A stretch of 64,000 nucleotides of DNA from Leucobacter soli (GTDB lineage Bacteria > Actinomycetota > Actinomycetes > Actinomycetales > Microbacteriaceae): contig NZ_CAJVAP010000009.1 of NCBI RefSeq assembly GCF_910593785.1, positions 1 to 64,000 of the forward strand. The letters run 5' to 3'. The notes under the pieces were generated by a model. That model searched no databases, had not been told where the DNA came from, and saw only the letters and a list, made by a program, of their open reading frames with translations. Position 1 is the first letter of the stretch, and every line of letters begins with the position of its first letter. The translations under genes and the position numbers were made by a program. Below are positions 53,098 through 62,575 of the stretch, in pieces.

Positions 53098-53787
53098 TCA
53101 GACCTCGAAGAGTCGCGAGCGGTCCCACGGCTCGGCCCAGCCGAGCCCGTCGAAGAGGCTCGAGAGCAGCATCCCTGTGAAACCCCAGACGAGATGCTCG
53201 CCGAAGCGGGGGCTCAGCCGGAACGCCGCTCCGCGATGCGTGACCGGGCCGCGCCGCAGCACCGAGGTGCCCCGGGCTGCGGGATCGAGTAGTTCGGCGA
53301 CGGGCACGCGCATCACCTCGACCGACTCGCTGTGATCCGCCGCGATCTCGCTGGGCAGACGCCACCAGCCGACGACCGGCGTGACGAGGTTGCTGCTCAC
53401 CGGGATGTGCAGCTGCGTCAGCTCGCCGAGGATCTCGACGCCCCGCGGGTCCAGACCCGTCTCCTCCGAGGCTTCGCGCAGGGCGGTCGCAGAGGAGTCC
53501 CGATCCTCCGCCTCGACCCCGCCGCCCGGGAAGGCGATCTGCCCCGGATGGTGCCGCATCGTGTCGGATCGTCGGGTCAGCAGCACGTCGAGCTCCCGCG
53601 GCGCGGCGAGGCCGTCGCCCGTTCGGGCGGGCACCGCGTCGAGCTCGCCGAAGAGGATCAGCACTGCCGAGCGTCGCAGTGCGAGGTCGCCGGGATCGCC
53701 CTGTGGGATGAAGTCGATCCCGACCCCGCGCTCCAGGGCCGACGCGAGCTGCGCTCGCGCCTCGGCCGTTCCTCCTGCTGCAGTCAC
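53098..53787 (-). CDS. Nudix hydrolase (CoA pyrophosphatase-like)
   Basis: Protein of 229 aa in the NudL/CoAse group. HHPGQIAFPGGGVEAEDRDSSATALREASEETGL combines the UPF0035-type HPGQ(I/V)AFPGG segment with the Nudix box (G-x5-E-x7-REAxEETGL), which binds Mg2+ for diphosphate cleavage. It ends WAEPWDRSRLFEV, which is also the part left in the remnant at 46890. GTG 53787 has TAGCCT ending 6 nt upstream, suggesting a leaderless mRNA. Confidence 0.88.
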   Translation of the reverse strand: MTAAGGTAEARAQLASALERGVGIDFIPQGDPGDLALRRSAVLILFGELDAVPARTGDGLAAPRELDVLLTRRSDTMRHHPGQIAFPGGGVEAEDRDSSATALREASEETGLDPRGVEILGELTQLHIPVSSNLVTPVVGWWRLPSEIAADHSESVEVMRVPVAELLDPAARGTSVLRRGPVTHRGAAFRLSPRFGEHLVWGFTGMLLSSLFDGLGWAEPWDRSRLFEV

Positions 53788-53821
53788 GCTCCCAGGCTAC
53801 TCCGCGCCGATCGGCGCGTGT

Positions 53822-54181
53822 TCAGCTGTCCGCGAGCAGATCGGCGATGCCCTCCGGCACCCGCTGAGACCGAGCCCAGGGCTGCAGCTCACGCCGCTCC
53901 ACGCGCTTGGCGCGCTTCGTCTGCTCGGCCCGCACCTGGGAAAGGACGGCGATCACGGCCGCACGCTCCTCATCGCTGACGCCGCGCGTGATGAAGCGGA
54001 ACTCGTCGTCGTGCAGCGCGTCGTCGACCGGGCCGGCCTCCTGCCGCCTGGCCGCATCGCGGGCGGCGGCATCCGGTGGCGGTACGGCCTCGGCGAGCTC
54101 CTCGGCGACCGCGTCGCTGATGCCGCGATCCACGATCGCATCGAAGATCGGCGTGCCGGCGCCCTGACTCGGCTCATTCAT
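53822..54181 (-). CDS. accE: Acyl-CoA carboxylase epsilon-like subunit
   Basis: Small protein of 119 aa. The C-terminal half (EFRFITRGVSDEERAAVIAVLSQV, then ELQPWARSQRVP) fits the AccE/PccE epsilon subunit that stabilises actinobacterial acyl-CoA carboxylase complexes. The N-terminal half is Ala/Asp/Glu-rich. It lies 29 bp downstream of the beta-subunit gene on the same strand, the standard arrangement. Confidence 0.8.
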   Translation of the reverse strand: MNEPSQGAGTPIFDAIVDRGISDAVAEELAEAVPPPDAAARDAARRQEAGPVDDALHDDEFRFITRGVSDEERAAVIAVLSQVRAEQTKRAKRVERRELQPWARSQRVPEGIADLLADS

Positions 54182-54210
54182 CGTGGGCCTCGATTCTTCA
54201 CCAACTGACG

Positions 54211-55845
54211 TCACAGCGGAATGTTGCCGTGCTTCTTGGCAGGCAGTTCGTCGCGCTTGCCGCGCAAGCCGCGCAGCGCCTTGATCACGGCGAGGCGGGT
54301 GCCAGCCGGTTCGAGCACGTTGTCGATCTCGCCGCGCTCCGCCGCGAGGAAGGGCGAGGTCACGTCGGCGGTGTACTTCGCCGTCAGCGACGCGCGCAGC
54401 GCCTCGACGTCCTCGCCGCGCTCGGCAGCGGCCGCGAGCTCCTTGCGGTAGAGGATGTTCACGGCGCCCGCGCCGCCCATCACCGCGATCTCCGCCGTCG
54501 GCCAGGCGATGTTGAAGTCGGCGCCCATCTGCTTCGACCCCATCACGATGTACGCGCCGCCGTAGGCCTTGCGGGTGATGATCGTGACGAGCGGCACGGT
54601 CGCCTCGGCGTAGGCGTAGAGCAGCTTCGCGCCGCGACGGATCACGCCCTGGAACTCCTGGTCGGTGCCGGGCAGGTATCCGGGCACGTCGACGAGGGTG
54701 AGGATGGGGATCGAGAACGCGTCGCAGAAGCGCACGAAGCGCGCGGCCTTCTCGCTCGCGTCGATGTTGAGCGTGCCGGCCATCTGCGCGGGCTGGTTCG
54801 CGATGATCCCGACCGTGCGGCCTTCGACGCGGCCGAAGCCGATCAGCATGTTGGGCGCGAAGAGCGGCTGCACCTCGAGGAAGTCGCCGCCGTCGAGGAT
54901 GCCCTCGATGACGAGCTTCATGTCGTACGGCTGATTGGGACTGTCGGGGATCACGCCGTTGAGCCTGCGATCGGCGTCGGTGATCTCGAGCGCGGTGTCG
55001 CTGTCGTAGATCGGGGATTCGGCGAGGTTGTTGTCGGGCAGGAACCCGATCAGCGCGCGGGCGTAGTCGAGCGCGTCGAGCTCGTCGCTCGCGAGGTAGT
55101 GCGAGACGCCGCTCGTCTTGTTGTGCGTCAGCGCGCCGCCGAGCTCCTCGAAGCCGACCTCCTCGCCGGTGACCGTCTTGATGACATCGGGGCCGGTGAC
55201 GAACATGTGGCTGGTCTTGTCGACCATGATCACGAAGTCGGTGAGCGCGGGCGAGTAGACGGCGCCGCCGGCCGACGGGCCCATCACGATCGAGATCTGC
55301 GGGATCACGCCGGAGCACTTGGTGTTGAGCCGGAAGATGCTCGCGTACTTCGAGAGGGCGACGACGCCCTCCTGGATGCGGGCTCCGCCCGAGTCCAGGA
55401 TGCCGAGGATCGGGGCGCCGATCCGGAGCGCGAACTCCATGGCCTTGACGATCTTCTCACCGGCGACCTCGCCGAGCGAGCCGCCGAACGTGGTGAAGTC
55501 CTGCGAATAGACGACGACCTGGCGGCCGTGGATCGTGCCGGACCCGGTGACGACGGAGTCGCCGAACGGGCGGCTCTGCTCCATGCCGAAGCCGTGGCTG
55601 CGGTGGCGGACGTACTTGTCGAACTCGACGAAGGACCCGGGATCGAGCAGGGCGGCCACGCGTTCGCGCGCCGTCATCTTGCCGCGCGGGTGCTGCTTGG
55701 CTGCTGCTGCGGCGTCGCGGTCGCCCACGGCCTCCTGATACTTCCGGCGATGATCGGTGATCTTCGCCGCCGTCGTGGGCACGGGTGCGCTCTCGGCGCT
55801 GCTCTCGGCGCCGGGTACGGGGGTCTGTGCGGTCTCTGCGGTCAC
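54211..55845 (-). CDS. accD: Acyl-CoA carboxylase carboxyltransferase (beta) subunit
   Basis: Carboxyltransferase of 544 aa (AccD/PccB type) that moves CO2 from biotin to acetyl- or propionyl-CoA. N-terminal crotonase fold: [34 protein letters not shown] (oxyanion hole) and [17 protein letters not shown]-terminal fold: [23 protein letters not shown] and [15 protein letters not shown]. An ~35-residue Ala/Glu/Pro-rich N-terminal extension precedes the core. GTG start with TAGGCT 7 nt upstream, apparently leaderless. Divergent from birA, which would biotinylate the partner alpha subunit (not in the window). Confidence 0.93.
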   Translation of the reverse strand: MTAETAQTPVPGAESSAESAPVPTTAAKITDHRRKYQEAVGDRDAAAAAKQHPRGKMTARERVAALLDPGSFVEFDKYVRHRSHGFGMEQSRPFGDSVVTGSGTIHGRQVVVYSQDFTTFGGSLGEVAGEKIVKAMEFALRIGAPILGILDSGGARIQEGVVALSKYASIFRLNTKCSGVIPQISIVMGPSAGGAVYSPALTDFVIMVDKTSHMFVTGPDVIKTVTGEEVGFEELGGALTHNKTSGVSHYLASDELDALDYARALIGFLPDNNLAESPIYDSDTALEITDADRRLNGVIPDSPNQPYDMKLVIEGILDGGDFLEVQPLFAPNMLIGFGRVEGRTVGIIANQPAQMAGTLNIDASEKAARFVRFCDAFSIPILTLVDVPGYLPGTDQEFQGVIRRGAKLLYAYAEATVPLVTIITRKAYGGAYIVMGSKQMGADFNIAWPTAEIAVMGGAGAVNILYRKELAAAAERGEDVEALRASLTAKYTADVTSPFLAAERGEIDNVLEPAGTRLAVIKALRGLRGKRDELPAKKHGNIPL

Positions 55846-55852
55846 GAGAGCC

Positions 55853-55858
55853 AGCCTA
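55853..55858 (-). promoter_or_regulatory. -10 box of leaderless accD
   Basis: TAGGCT on the minus strand, 7 nt before the GTG start of accD. Confidence 0.45.
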
Positions 55859-55971
55859 GCGCGGTGCTGATACCGAACCTCGTAGGCTTTCGATAAAGAA
55901 GACGGAGCTTCTCTTGTGAGATTCCCACTGAGGCCGGCGCTCGATACGGCTGCGCAGGGAGGCCGGACGAG

Positions 55972-55977
55972 TAGGCT
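55972..55977 (+). promoter_or_regulatory. -10 box of leaderless birA
   Basis: TAGGCT, 8 nt before the GTG start of birA, mirroring the accD promoter on the other strand of the same 140-bp gap. Confidence 0.45.
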
Positions 55978-55985
55978 GGGCCCTT

Positions 55986-56882
55986 GTGAAGCTGCCCCGA
56001 ACGCGCGAACTGCTGCCCCGTGTCGACTGGCTGGAGAGCATCGGGTCGACCAACGCCGCGCTGCGCGAGCTGCTGGAGCGCGAAGGATCCGCGCTGCCGC
56101 ACGGCGCGCTGCTCGCGACGGCGGATCAGACAGCGGGACGCGGCCGCCAGGGCCGCGACTGGACGACCCCTCCGGGCACCGCGCTGGCCATGTCGATCCT
56201 CGTGCGCGGCACCGGGGCAGGTGCTGGTGCTGGTGCTGGTGGTGTTCGTTCCGTTGGGGGTGCTACGGCTCCGGACGCGCTGAGCGCGAGCTGGCTGCCG
56301 CTGCTCGCCGGTTCCGCCGTCGTCGCCGCGCTGCAGCCGTTCTTCGGGCCGGGGCACCGGGTGGGGACGAAATGGCCGAACGACGTGCATGTCCGCGACG
56401 AGGCCGACGCCGAAGCGGGGCGACCGGGGTCGAAGCTCTGCGGGATCCTCTGCGAGCTGGTGCCGATCGGCGGCGGCGAGCCGCCCGCGGTGATCGTCGG
56501 AGCGGGCATCAACCTGCTGATCCCGGAGTGGGAGCTGCCGAGCGAGCGGGCGACCTCGCTGCTGGCCGCCGACGCCGAGGTCCCCGAGATCGCGACGCTC
56601 GACGAACCCGGCGGCCCCGAATTGGCCGACCGCGTGCTCTCCGCCGTCGCCGGCGAACTGCTGCACCTGGTCGAGCTGGCGCGGACCGACCCCGGCGCCG
56701 CTCGGACCCGCGTGCTGCGCCACTCCCTGACGCTCGGCACCGAGGTGCGGGTGCACCTGCCCGGGGGAGAGATCGTCGACGGACGCGCGGTCGCGCTCGA
56801 CGAGGGCGGCGAGCTGATCGTCGACCTGCCCACCGGCGGGCAGCTGACGGTCAGCGCGGCTGACGTCGAGCACCTGCGCTGA
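55986..56882 (+). CDS. birA: Biotin--[acetyl-CoA-carboxylase] ligase
   Basis: Biotin protein ligase of 298 aa (no N-terminal DNA-binding domain). It has [22 protein letters not shown] (biotin/AMP loop), [11 protein letters not shown] (the KWPNDV motif) and a C-terminal SH3-like domain ([29 protein letters not shown]). A Gly/Ala-repeat insert at residues 76-95, encoded by ggtgct repeats, sits in a surface loop. Divergent from accD. Confidence 0.92.
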   Translation: MKLPRTRELLPRVDWLESIGSTNAALRELLEREGSALPHGALLATADQTAGRGRQGRDWTTPPGTALAMSILVRGTGAGAGAGAGGVRSVGGATAPDALSASWLPLLAGSAVVAALQPFFGPGHRVGTKWPNDVHVRDEADAEAGRPGSKLCGILCELVPIGGGEPPAVIVGAGINLLIPEWELPSERATSLLAADAEVPEIATLDEPGGPELADRVLSAVAGELLHLVELARTDPGAARTRVLRHSLTLGTEVRVHLPGGEIVDGRAVALDEGGELIVDLPTGGQLTVSAADVEHLR

Positions 56883-56901
56883 CCCCTGCGCCCGGCCCGG
56901 C

Positions 56902-56966
56902 GTCGGAGATCTGCCGTCCGTCAGGGATTCTCGCGAAATCCGGCTGACGGACTGCAGATTTCTGAC
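56902..56966. repeat. Nested palindromic intergenic element
   Basis: Outer arms 56902-56924 and 56944-56966 pair at 20 of 23 positions (core CCGTCAG / CTGACGG). The loop contains an inner GGATT/AATCC stem around a TCGCGA core. It begins 20 bp after the birA stop and could also terminate it. Confidence 0.55.
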
Positions 56967-56997
56967 CGAGCGCCGGCGGTGGCCGCGGCGAGCTCGG

Positions 56998-57018
56998 GAC
57001 GAGAGCGATGCTCTCGTC
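56998..57018. repeat. Hairpin repeat unit 1 (AGCGATGCT core)
   Basis: GACGAGAGC-GAT-GCTCTCGTC, perfect 9-bp stem with a GAT loop, followed by TAT. Paralogous to 57083-57097. Confidence 0.55.
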
Positions 57019-57082
57019 TATCCTCGCTCCAGCCTTCGCTGCGCTTTGTGGCCGGCGGCAGTGGCCGCCGCGACCGCGTGTC

Positions 57083-57097
57083 GAAAGCGATGCTTTC
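57083..57097. repeat. Hairpin repeat unit 2 (AGCGATGCT core)
   Basis: GAAAGC-GAT-GCTTTC, perfect 6-bp stem with the same GAT loop, followed by TCCTAT. It is flanked by an outer GCGACCGCG / GCGCGGTCGC pairing and lies against the permease 3' end. Confidence 0.55.
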
Positions 57098-57099
57098 TC

Positions 57100-58524
57100 C
57101 TATGCGCGGTCGCCCTCCAGCGGGAACTCGTCGGCGAGGGCATCGATCTGCTCCGTGGTCGGATCCTGCTCCGAGAAGTCCATCTTCGGGACCGGGCGCC
57201 GGAACCCACCGGTCACGATCGCGATGATGCCGATGCCGACGACGATCCAGATCGCACCGACCAGCCAGGTGGTCGGCTCGAGGGAGGTCCACAGCCAGAT
57301 CGTCAGCGCGAAACCGATCAGCGGCATCACCAGATACCGCACCACCCGCCAGAAGCCGAACGACTCGCGGCGCCCGCCCTTCGGGAACACGTAGGTGCGG
57401 ATCACCGAGAGGTTCACCATCGCGAACGCGGCGAGGGCGCCGAAGCTGATCATGAACGCGACCACGTCGAGCGAGAGGAACAGGGCCGACAGCGCGAAGA
57501 ACGACACCACGCAGGCGGCGACGACCGGGGTGCCGTAGCGGCGGTGCAGGCGCGAGAGCGGCTTCGGCAGCATCCCGTCGCGGCCCATCGCGTAGAGGAT
57601 GCGGGAGACCGAGACCTGGCCGGTCATGCCGGATCCGAACGCGCCGACCACGTAGACGGCGACGAAGAAGGCGGTGAACGCCTCGCCGCCGATGTTGTTC
57701 ATCACGGTGACACCGGCGGCTTCGATCTCGGCATCCGAGAGCGCGGTCCAGTCGGGGTGGTACGCGATCGCGCCGGCCCACGCGACCAGGATGAAGAAGA
57801 AACCGCCGACGAGCGTCGAGAGCAGGATCGCGCGTGGAATGTCCTTGCGGGGCCGTTTCGCCTCCTCCGACAGCGTCGACACCGCGTCGAAACCGAGGAA
57901 CGAGAGCGCGAGGATCGCCGCACCGGAGGCGACCGCGCCGATGCCGCCCTCGCCGAAGGTGAAGGGCTCGATCAGGTTCACCTCCATGTCCCCGCCGAGG
58001 GCGAACTTGAAGGCGAGCACCATGAAGACGATCACGAGAATCACCGAGAGCGCGATGATCGCCATGTTCACCTTGTTCACGAGCGTGATGCCGAGCACGT
58101 TGAAGAGCAGCACCAGCAGCAGCGCCACGAGGGTGAACACCCATACCGGGATCGCGGGGAACTGCGTGTTCAGGTAGATGCCGATGAGCATGAAATTGAT
58201 CATCGGGATGAACAGGTAGTCGAGCAGCATCACCCATCCGGTGAGGAAGCCGGCGGTCCCGCCGAAACTCTGCTGCGTGTAGGTGTACGCGGATCCCGCG
58301 ACCGGGTAACGGCGCACCATCGCACCGTAGCTGGCCGCGGTGAAGAGCATCGCGATGACCGCGAGCACGTAGGCGGCCGGCAGATGCCCGTCGGTGACCT
58401 GGTTGACGATGCCGTAGGTGGTGAAGACCGTGATCACGGTCATGTAGGTGACACCGAAGAAGGTGAGTCCGGTAAGGCCGAGTGCTCGGCGCAGATGCGG
58501 CTGCTGATCAGTGGGATTCGACAC
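57100..58524 (-). CDS. APC superfamily amino acid permease
   Basis: Transporter of 474 aa with about 12 helices. TFFGVTYMTVITVFTTYGIVNQVTDGHLPAAY is the TM1 region, and GFDAVSTLSEEAKRPRKDIPRAILLSTLV is the conserved family loop. The C-terminal cytoplasmic tail is acidic. GTG 58524 with AAGGAG upstream. It lies 99 bp downstream of the amidohydrolase gene on the same strand, suggesting a shared pathway for an amine- or amide-type substrate. Confidence 0.85.
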   Translation of the reverse strand: MSNPTDQQPHLRRALGLTGLTFFGVTYMTVITVFTTYGIVNQVTDGHLPAAYVLAVIAMLFTAASYGAMVRRYPVAGSAYTYTQQSFGGTAGFLTGWVMLLDYLFIPMINFMLIGIYLNTQFPAIPVWVFTLVALLLVLLFNVLGITLVNKVNMAIIALSVILVIVFMVLAFKFALGGDMEVNLIEPFTFGEGGIGAVASGAAILALSFLGFDAVSTLSEEAKRPRKDIPRAILLSTLVGGFFFILVAWAGAIAYHPDWTALSDAEIEAAGVTVMNNIGGEAFTAFFVAVYVVGAFGSGMTGQVSVSRILYAMGRDGMLPKPLSRLHRRYGTPVVAACVVSFFALSALFLSLDVVAFMISFGALAAFAMVNLSVIRTYVFPKGGRRESFGFWRVVRYLVMPLIGFALTIWLWTSLEPTTWLVGAIWIVVGIGIIAIVTGGFRRPVPKMDFSEQDPTTEQIDALADEFPLEGDRA

Positions 58525-58623
58525 GGGAGCTCCTTAGAACGGTCCTGATGCGATGGTACGCCCGACCTCCGCGCACGTGGACGTCGAATCCGCGAGTCGC
58601 GAGTCTCGATTCGCGCTGCCGGC

Positions 58624-60240
58624 TCAGTGGATCCGTTCGCCGGCGAGCCAGGTGCCCCGCACCGCGACCTCCGGGATGGCGTTCGGGTCGACGGTCAGCG
58701 GATCGGCGGAGAGCCAGGCAGCGTCGGCGACCATGCCGATCTCGAGCGTGCCCCGTTCGGGCGCGAGCGCCTGGCGGGAGGTGCCGGTCGTGTAGGCGGC
58801 GAGGGCGGCACCGGGGGTGATCCGCTCCTCCGGCAGCCAGGCCTCCGCAGTCGGCTCGAGGTGGCTGTGCCGGGTCACCGCCGTAGCCATCGCGGGGCGC
58901 CAGTCCTTGGTGGTGACCGGCCAGTCGCTGCCGAACGAGACGGTGCCCCCGCTGTGCAGGACCGATCCGATCAGGTACTGCCAGCCTTCGCGCTCCTTCC
59001 CGATGTGCGGGATGGTGAGCGCTTCCATCACCGGGTCGCACTGCGCCCAGTAGGGCTCGAAGTTCGCGATCACCCCGAGTTCGGCGAAGCGCTCGGCGTC
59101 GCCGGGGGCGAGCATCGCGACATGCGCGATGACGTTGCTGCGCTCGCGCGGCGGGTTTTGCGCCTCCACGGCGCCGAGTGCGTCGAGGGCCGTGCGATTC
59201 GCGCGGTCGCCGATCGCGTGCAGGTGCAGCTGGAAGCCGCTCGCGTCGAAGGCGAGCGCGGCGGCGTGGAGCTCTTCGGCGCTCCAATTGGGCAGGCCGC
59301 GCTCGTCCGGGCGATCCGCGTAGGGGTCGATGAGGGCGGCCGTGTGGTTCTCGATGACGCCGTCGACGAAGAACTTGATGGTCTCGGCGCTCAGCCTCGG
59401 GTGGGCCAGTTCGCGGATGCTCGCGCGCAGCCGGGCGAACTCGGCGACCTGCTCGCGCCAGGTGAACGGGTCGGCGCGGAAGGCGAGGTTCACCCGGGTG
59501 CGCAGGCGGTCGGCCGCGGCGGCCGCGAGATAGGTCGTCACGTCGCGGGGATCCACCCATGCGTCCTGCACCCAGGTCGTGCCCTGCTCGGCGTAAGCCT
59601 GCGTGGCCGACTCGATCGCGGCGACGCGATCCTCCAGGGAGAAGGGCGGTACGACCTCGGCGAGGAAGTCGTTCGCGGCGGCTTCCTGCAGCGTGCCGAG
59701 CGGAGTCCCGTCCTCTCGACGGACGATGCGGCCGAGTTCCGGATCCGGGGTGTCCGCGGTGATCCCTCCGGCAGCGAGCGCCGCGGAGTTCACCCAGGCG
59801 GTGTGGTAGTCCCAGGCGCGCAGGATCGTCGGGACGTCGCCGGTCACGGCATCGAGCCAGCGTGCGTCGAAGAGCCCGCCGGGTGCGAAGGTCGCGTCGT
59901 AGCTGCCCCCGACAATCCATTCGGCTTCGGGATGCTCACGCCGCCAGGCTCCCACCGCGGCGATGATGCCGTCCAGATCCTCCGCGTCGCGCACCTGCGG
60001 ACCCATGGACTCGAGCCCTCCGAGCACCGGATGCGCGTGGCCCTCGCCGAGCCCGGGGATCAGGGTGCCGCCGGCGAGGTCGACGATCTGCGAGCCCGGA
60101 CGTTCCGCAAGCGCCGTTGCTTCGGGGCCGTGGGCCACGACGCGGTCGCCTTCGAAGGCGATCGCGTTGCTCGTGACCGTCCGTCCGTCGCGTCGAGCTT
60201 CGACGACGATGGTTCCGCCGGTGAAAACCGTGGTGCTCAT
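58624..60240 (-). CDS. YtcJ-like metal-dependent amidohydrolase
   Basis: Enzyme of 538 aa in the amidohydrolase_3/YtcJ group. The N-terminal part ends in the metal-binding GHAHPVLGGLE. WDYHTAWVNSAAL, FFVDGVIENHTAALIDPY and QLHLHAIGDRANRTALDAL supply further metal-site His and Asp residues. The ending LSADPLTVDPNAIPEVAVRGTWLAGERI is typical. ATG 60240 begins MSTTVFTGGTIV. Substrate unknown (N-substituted amides are usual in the family). Divergent from the PotD-like gene. Confidence 0.87.
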   Translation of the reverse strand: MSTTVFTGGTIVVEARRDGRTVTSNAIAFEGDRVVAHGPEATALAERPGSQIVDLAGGTLIPGLGEGHAHPVLGGLESMGPQVRDAEDLDGIIAAVGAWRREHPEAEWIVGGSYDATFAPGGLFDARWLDAVTGDVPTILRAWDYHTAWVNSAALAAGGITADTPDPELGRIVRREDGTPLGTLQEAAANDFLAEVVPPFSLEDRVAAIESATQAYAEQGTTWVQDAWVDPRDVTTYLAAAAADRLRTRVNLAFRADPFTWREQVAEFARLRASIRELAHPRLSAETIKFFVDGVIENHTAALIDPYADRPDERGLPNWSAEELHAAALAFDASGFQLHLHAIGDRANRTALDALGAVEAQNPPRERSNVIAHVAMLAPGDAERFAELGVIANFEPYWAQCDPVMEALTIPHIGKEREGWQYLIGSVLHSGGTVSFGSDWPVTTKDWRPAMATAVTRHSHLEPTAEAWLPEERITPGAALAAYTTGTSRQALAPERGTLEIGMVADAAWLSADPLTVDPNAIPEVAVRGTWLAGERIH

Positions 60241-60464
60241 CTCAGGCTCCGATCTGCAAGCGGCACGGTGGCTCGGCCTGCCACGGCTCGATTCTACGAC
60301 TGCCGCAGGCATCGTCGCAGGTGCCGTCGTGAGCGCGTGCGCCGATCCGGGACATCGAATGTACAGAAGTATGAAGCATCTCATCGGATCTTTACCGCAG
60401 GACGATGGTTCGGCCCGCGGGCGGCGACTACGGTGGGGGCACCCGCAAATCAAAGGAGATTTCT

Positions 60465-61592
60465 GTGAAGCACAAGAGACTGACCGTCGCGGCCCTCGGC
60501 GCAGCGAGTGCGCTGATGCTGGCCGCGTGCTCCGGCGGTGGCACGTCCGCGCCGATCCCCCCGCTCACCGACCCGGTCGCCGGCGAGGTCGCCGAGGGCG
60601 TGCTGCAGGGCGTCACCCTCACCTACGCTGCCGACGGCGGCACGACGCAGGAGGCGCAGATGAACGCCTTCTTCAAGCCGTTCGCGGACGCGTCCGGTGC
60701 GACGGTCAACGAGGATTCGCCGCAGACGCTGGCCAAGATCCAGGCGCAGGTCGACACCGGCAGCTACCAGTGGGATTTCGTCTCATCGTACGGAGACCAG
60801 ATCTCTCGCGAGTGCGGCGTGCTCTTCTAGAAGCTCGACCAGTCGAAGCTCGACCTGTCGAACGTCCCCGAGAGCCTCCTGGACGCCACCGAGTGCGGCG
60901 TGCCCTCGATCGCCTACGCGATGATGATCACCTACAACACCGACACGTTCGGCGACAACGGCCCGCAGTCGTGGGCCGACTTCTACGACACCGCGAAGTT
61001 CCCGGGCACCCGGGCGCTGAACAGCGGCGACGGTCAGATCGACGGTTCGATCGTGCAGGGCGCGGCGATCGCAGCCGGGTGGGATCCGGCGTCCGAGCCG
61101 TTCTCGGCCGAATGGGCCAACAAGGGGCTCGATAAGATCGAGTCGATCAAGGGCGACATCGTGTTCTACGCCACCGGCGCGCAGGCGCAGCAAATGCTCG
61201 AGTCGGGCGAGGCCAAGGTCGGCGGCGTGTGGAACGGCCGCGCGCTCGCCGCAGAGCGCAACGGCGCTCAGATCCAGGCCGTCTGGACCGACTGGATCTC
61301 GATCGTCGACTACTTCGCGATCATCAAGGGGTCTCCGAACGCCGAGGCCGCCTACTACGCGATCAACTACGCGTACGGCGCGGCGCAGCAGAACCAGTGG
61401 ACCGAGGAGAGCGGCTACTCGCCCATCAACACCCAGTCCGCGCCCGATGTCGACGAGTTGACCTCGAGCTACATCACGACGACGGCCGAGCGCGAGGCGA
61501 CGTCGGTCGCGCTCGACCTGCCCTTCTGGGCCGACGCCGACGGGGTGGCCCCGCTGCAGGATCGCTGGGCCGGAATCGTCGCAGGCGCCTGA
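60465..61592 (+). pseudogene. Polyamine-type ABC transporter substrate-binding lipoprotein gene with in-frame amber stop
   Basis: One continuous reading frame of 375 codons interrupted once by TAG at 60828-60830. The first part (121 aa) has a signal peptide and lipobox LAAC, then GVTLTYAADGGTTQEAQMNAFFKPF, the beginning of a PotD-like solute-binding fold. After the stop the same frame continues KLDQSKLDLSNVPESLL, then PSIAYAMMITYNTDTFGDN, IKGDIVFYATGAQAQQMLESGE and the normal C-terminus. Reading the stop as GAG (Glu) would restore a smooth family match. GTG 60465 has AAAGGAGAT upstream. It heads the operon with two permeases and an ATPase. Confidence 0.85.
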
Positions 61593-61636
61593 TCGGCGAC
61601 CCGGGTTCCCGACCCTTCGAGGTGAAAGACGGATCG

Positions 61637-62575
61637 ATGTCATCAGGACCTGATACCACGCAGTTCTCGGAACTCTCCACGCGCGCGATACGGACGGCCG
61701 GCGGGTCGAAGAAGCCGGCCAGGGCGGGCTCGAAGGCGGGCGGCATGCTGCTGCTCGCGCTGCTGCCGGCGTTCGTCGTGCTCGCGGCCTTCTACTTCTA
61801 TCCGATGCTGACGGTGCTCGTCGAGGCCTTCACGCATCCCCAGCCCGGCCTGCAGAACTTCGAGTGGTTCTTCGCACAGCCGGTCAATCTCGCCGTGCTC
61901 TGGCGCACGCTGTTCATCAGCTTCTGGGTGATGATCATCTGCGTGATCCTCGCCTTCCCCTTCGCCTTCTTCATGACGGTGGTGAAGCCGACGACGCGCA
62001 ACCTGCTCATGCTGATCGTGCTGATCCCCTTCTGGACGAGCATGGTGGTGCGCACCTTCGCCTGGGTCGTGCTGCTGCAGGACAGCGGTCCGATCGGCCA
62101 GTTCGTGGCGCTGTTCGGTGTCGAAGAGCTCGGCATCATGCGCACGCCGACCGCGGTGCTGATCGGTATGGCGCAGGTGCTGCTGCCATTCGTCGTGCTG
62201 CCGATCTACGCAACGATGTCGCGGATCGATTCGCGGCTGCTCACCGCCGCGATCAGCCTCGGTGCACGGCCATCGAAGGCCTTCGTCTCGATCTATCTGC
62301 CGCTCAGCCTGCCGGGCGTCGCCTCGGGCGCGCTGCTGTGCTTCGTGATGGCGCTCGGCTTCTACATCACACCGGCCATGCTCGGCAGCTCGCAGGACGC
62401 GTTCCTCTCCACGCTCATCCAGGGCCAGGTGCAGGGCCTCGCGCAATGGGGCCACGGCGCGGTCATCGGCTTCGTGCTCCTCTTCGTGACGCTCCTGATT
62501 CTCGGCGTCGCCCAGTACATCGGCAAGAAGACCGGCAGCTCGGTGCAGGACATGGTCGGAGGGAGCAAAGCATGA
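61637..62575 (+). CDS. ABC transporter permease (PotB-like)
   Basis: Inner-membrane permease of 312 aa with about six helices. The EAA-like loop is AAISLGARPSKAFVSIYLPLSLPGVASG, which contacts the ATPase. TM1 follows a ~35-residue Ser/Lys-rich N-terminal stretch. ATG 61637 was used, with GTGAAAGACGG upstream. It starts 44 bp after the substrate-binding gene, and its stop overlaps the next start (ATGA). Spermidine/putrescine-type uptake is inferred from similarity. Confidence 0.9.
   Translation: MSSGPDTTQFSELSTRAIRTAGGSKKPARAGSKAGGMLLLALLPAFVVLAAFYFYPMLTVLVEAFTHPQPGLQNFEWFFAQPVNLAVLWRTLFISFWVMIICVILAFPFAFFMTVVKPTTRNLLMLIVLIPFWTSMVVRTFAWVVLLQDSGPIGQFVALFGVEELGIMRTPTAVLIGMAQVLLPFVVLPIYATMSRIDSRLLTAAISLGARPSKAFVSIYLPLSLPGVASGALLCFVMALGFYITPAMLGSSQDAFLSTLIQGQVQGLAQWGHGAVIGFVLLFVTLLILGVAQYIGKKTGSSVQDMVGGSKA

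Noticed and set aside
60241-60464. Divergent gap between the amidohydrolase and the substrate-binding gene
   Set aside because: Searched for a promoter, operator or small gene. Apart from AAAGGAGAT before the GTG at 60465, nothing convincing was found.
60465-61592. Amber codon as programmed pyrrolysine insertion or two separate genes
   Set aside because: No pyl genes or readthrough context in the window. The downstream part lacks its own good start and Shine-Dalgarno sequence at the expected position. A nonsense mutation is simpler.
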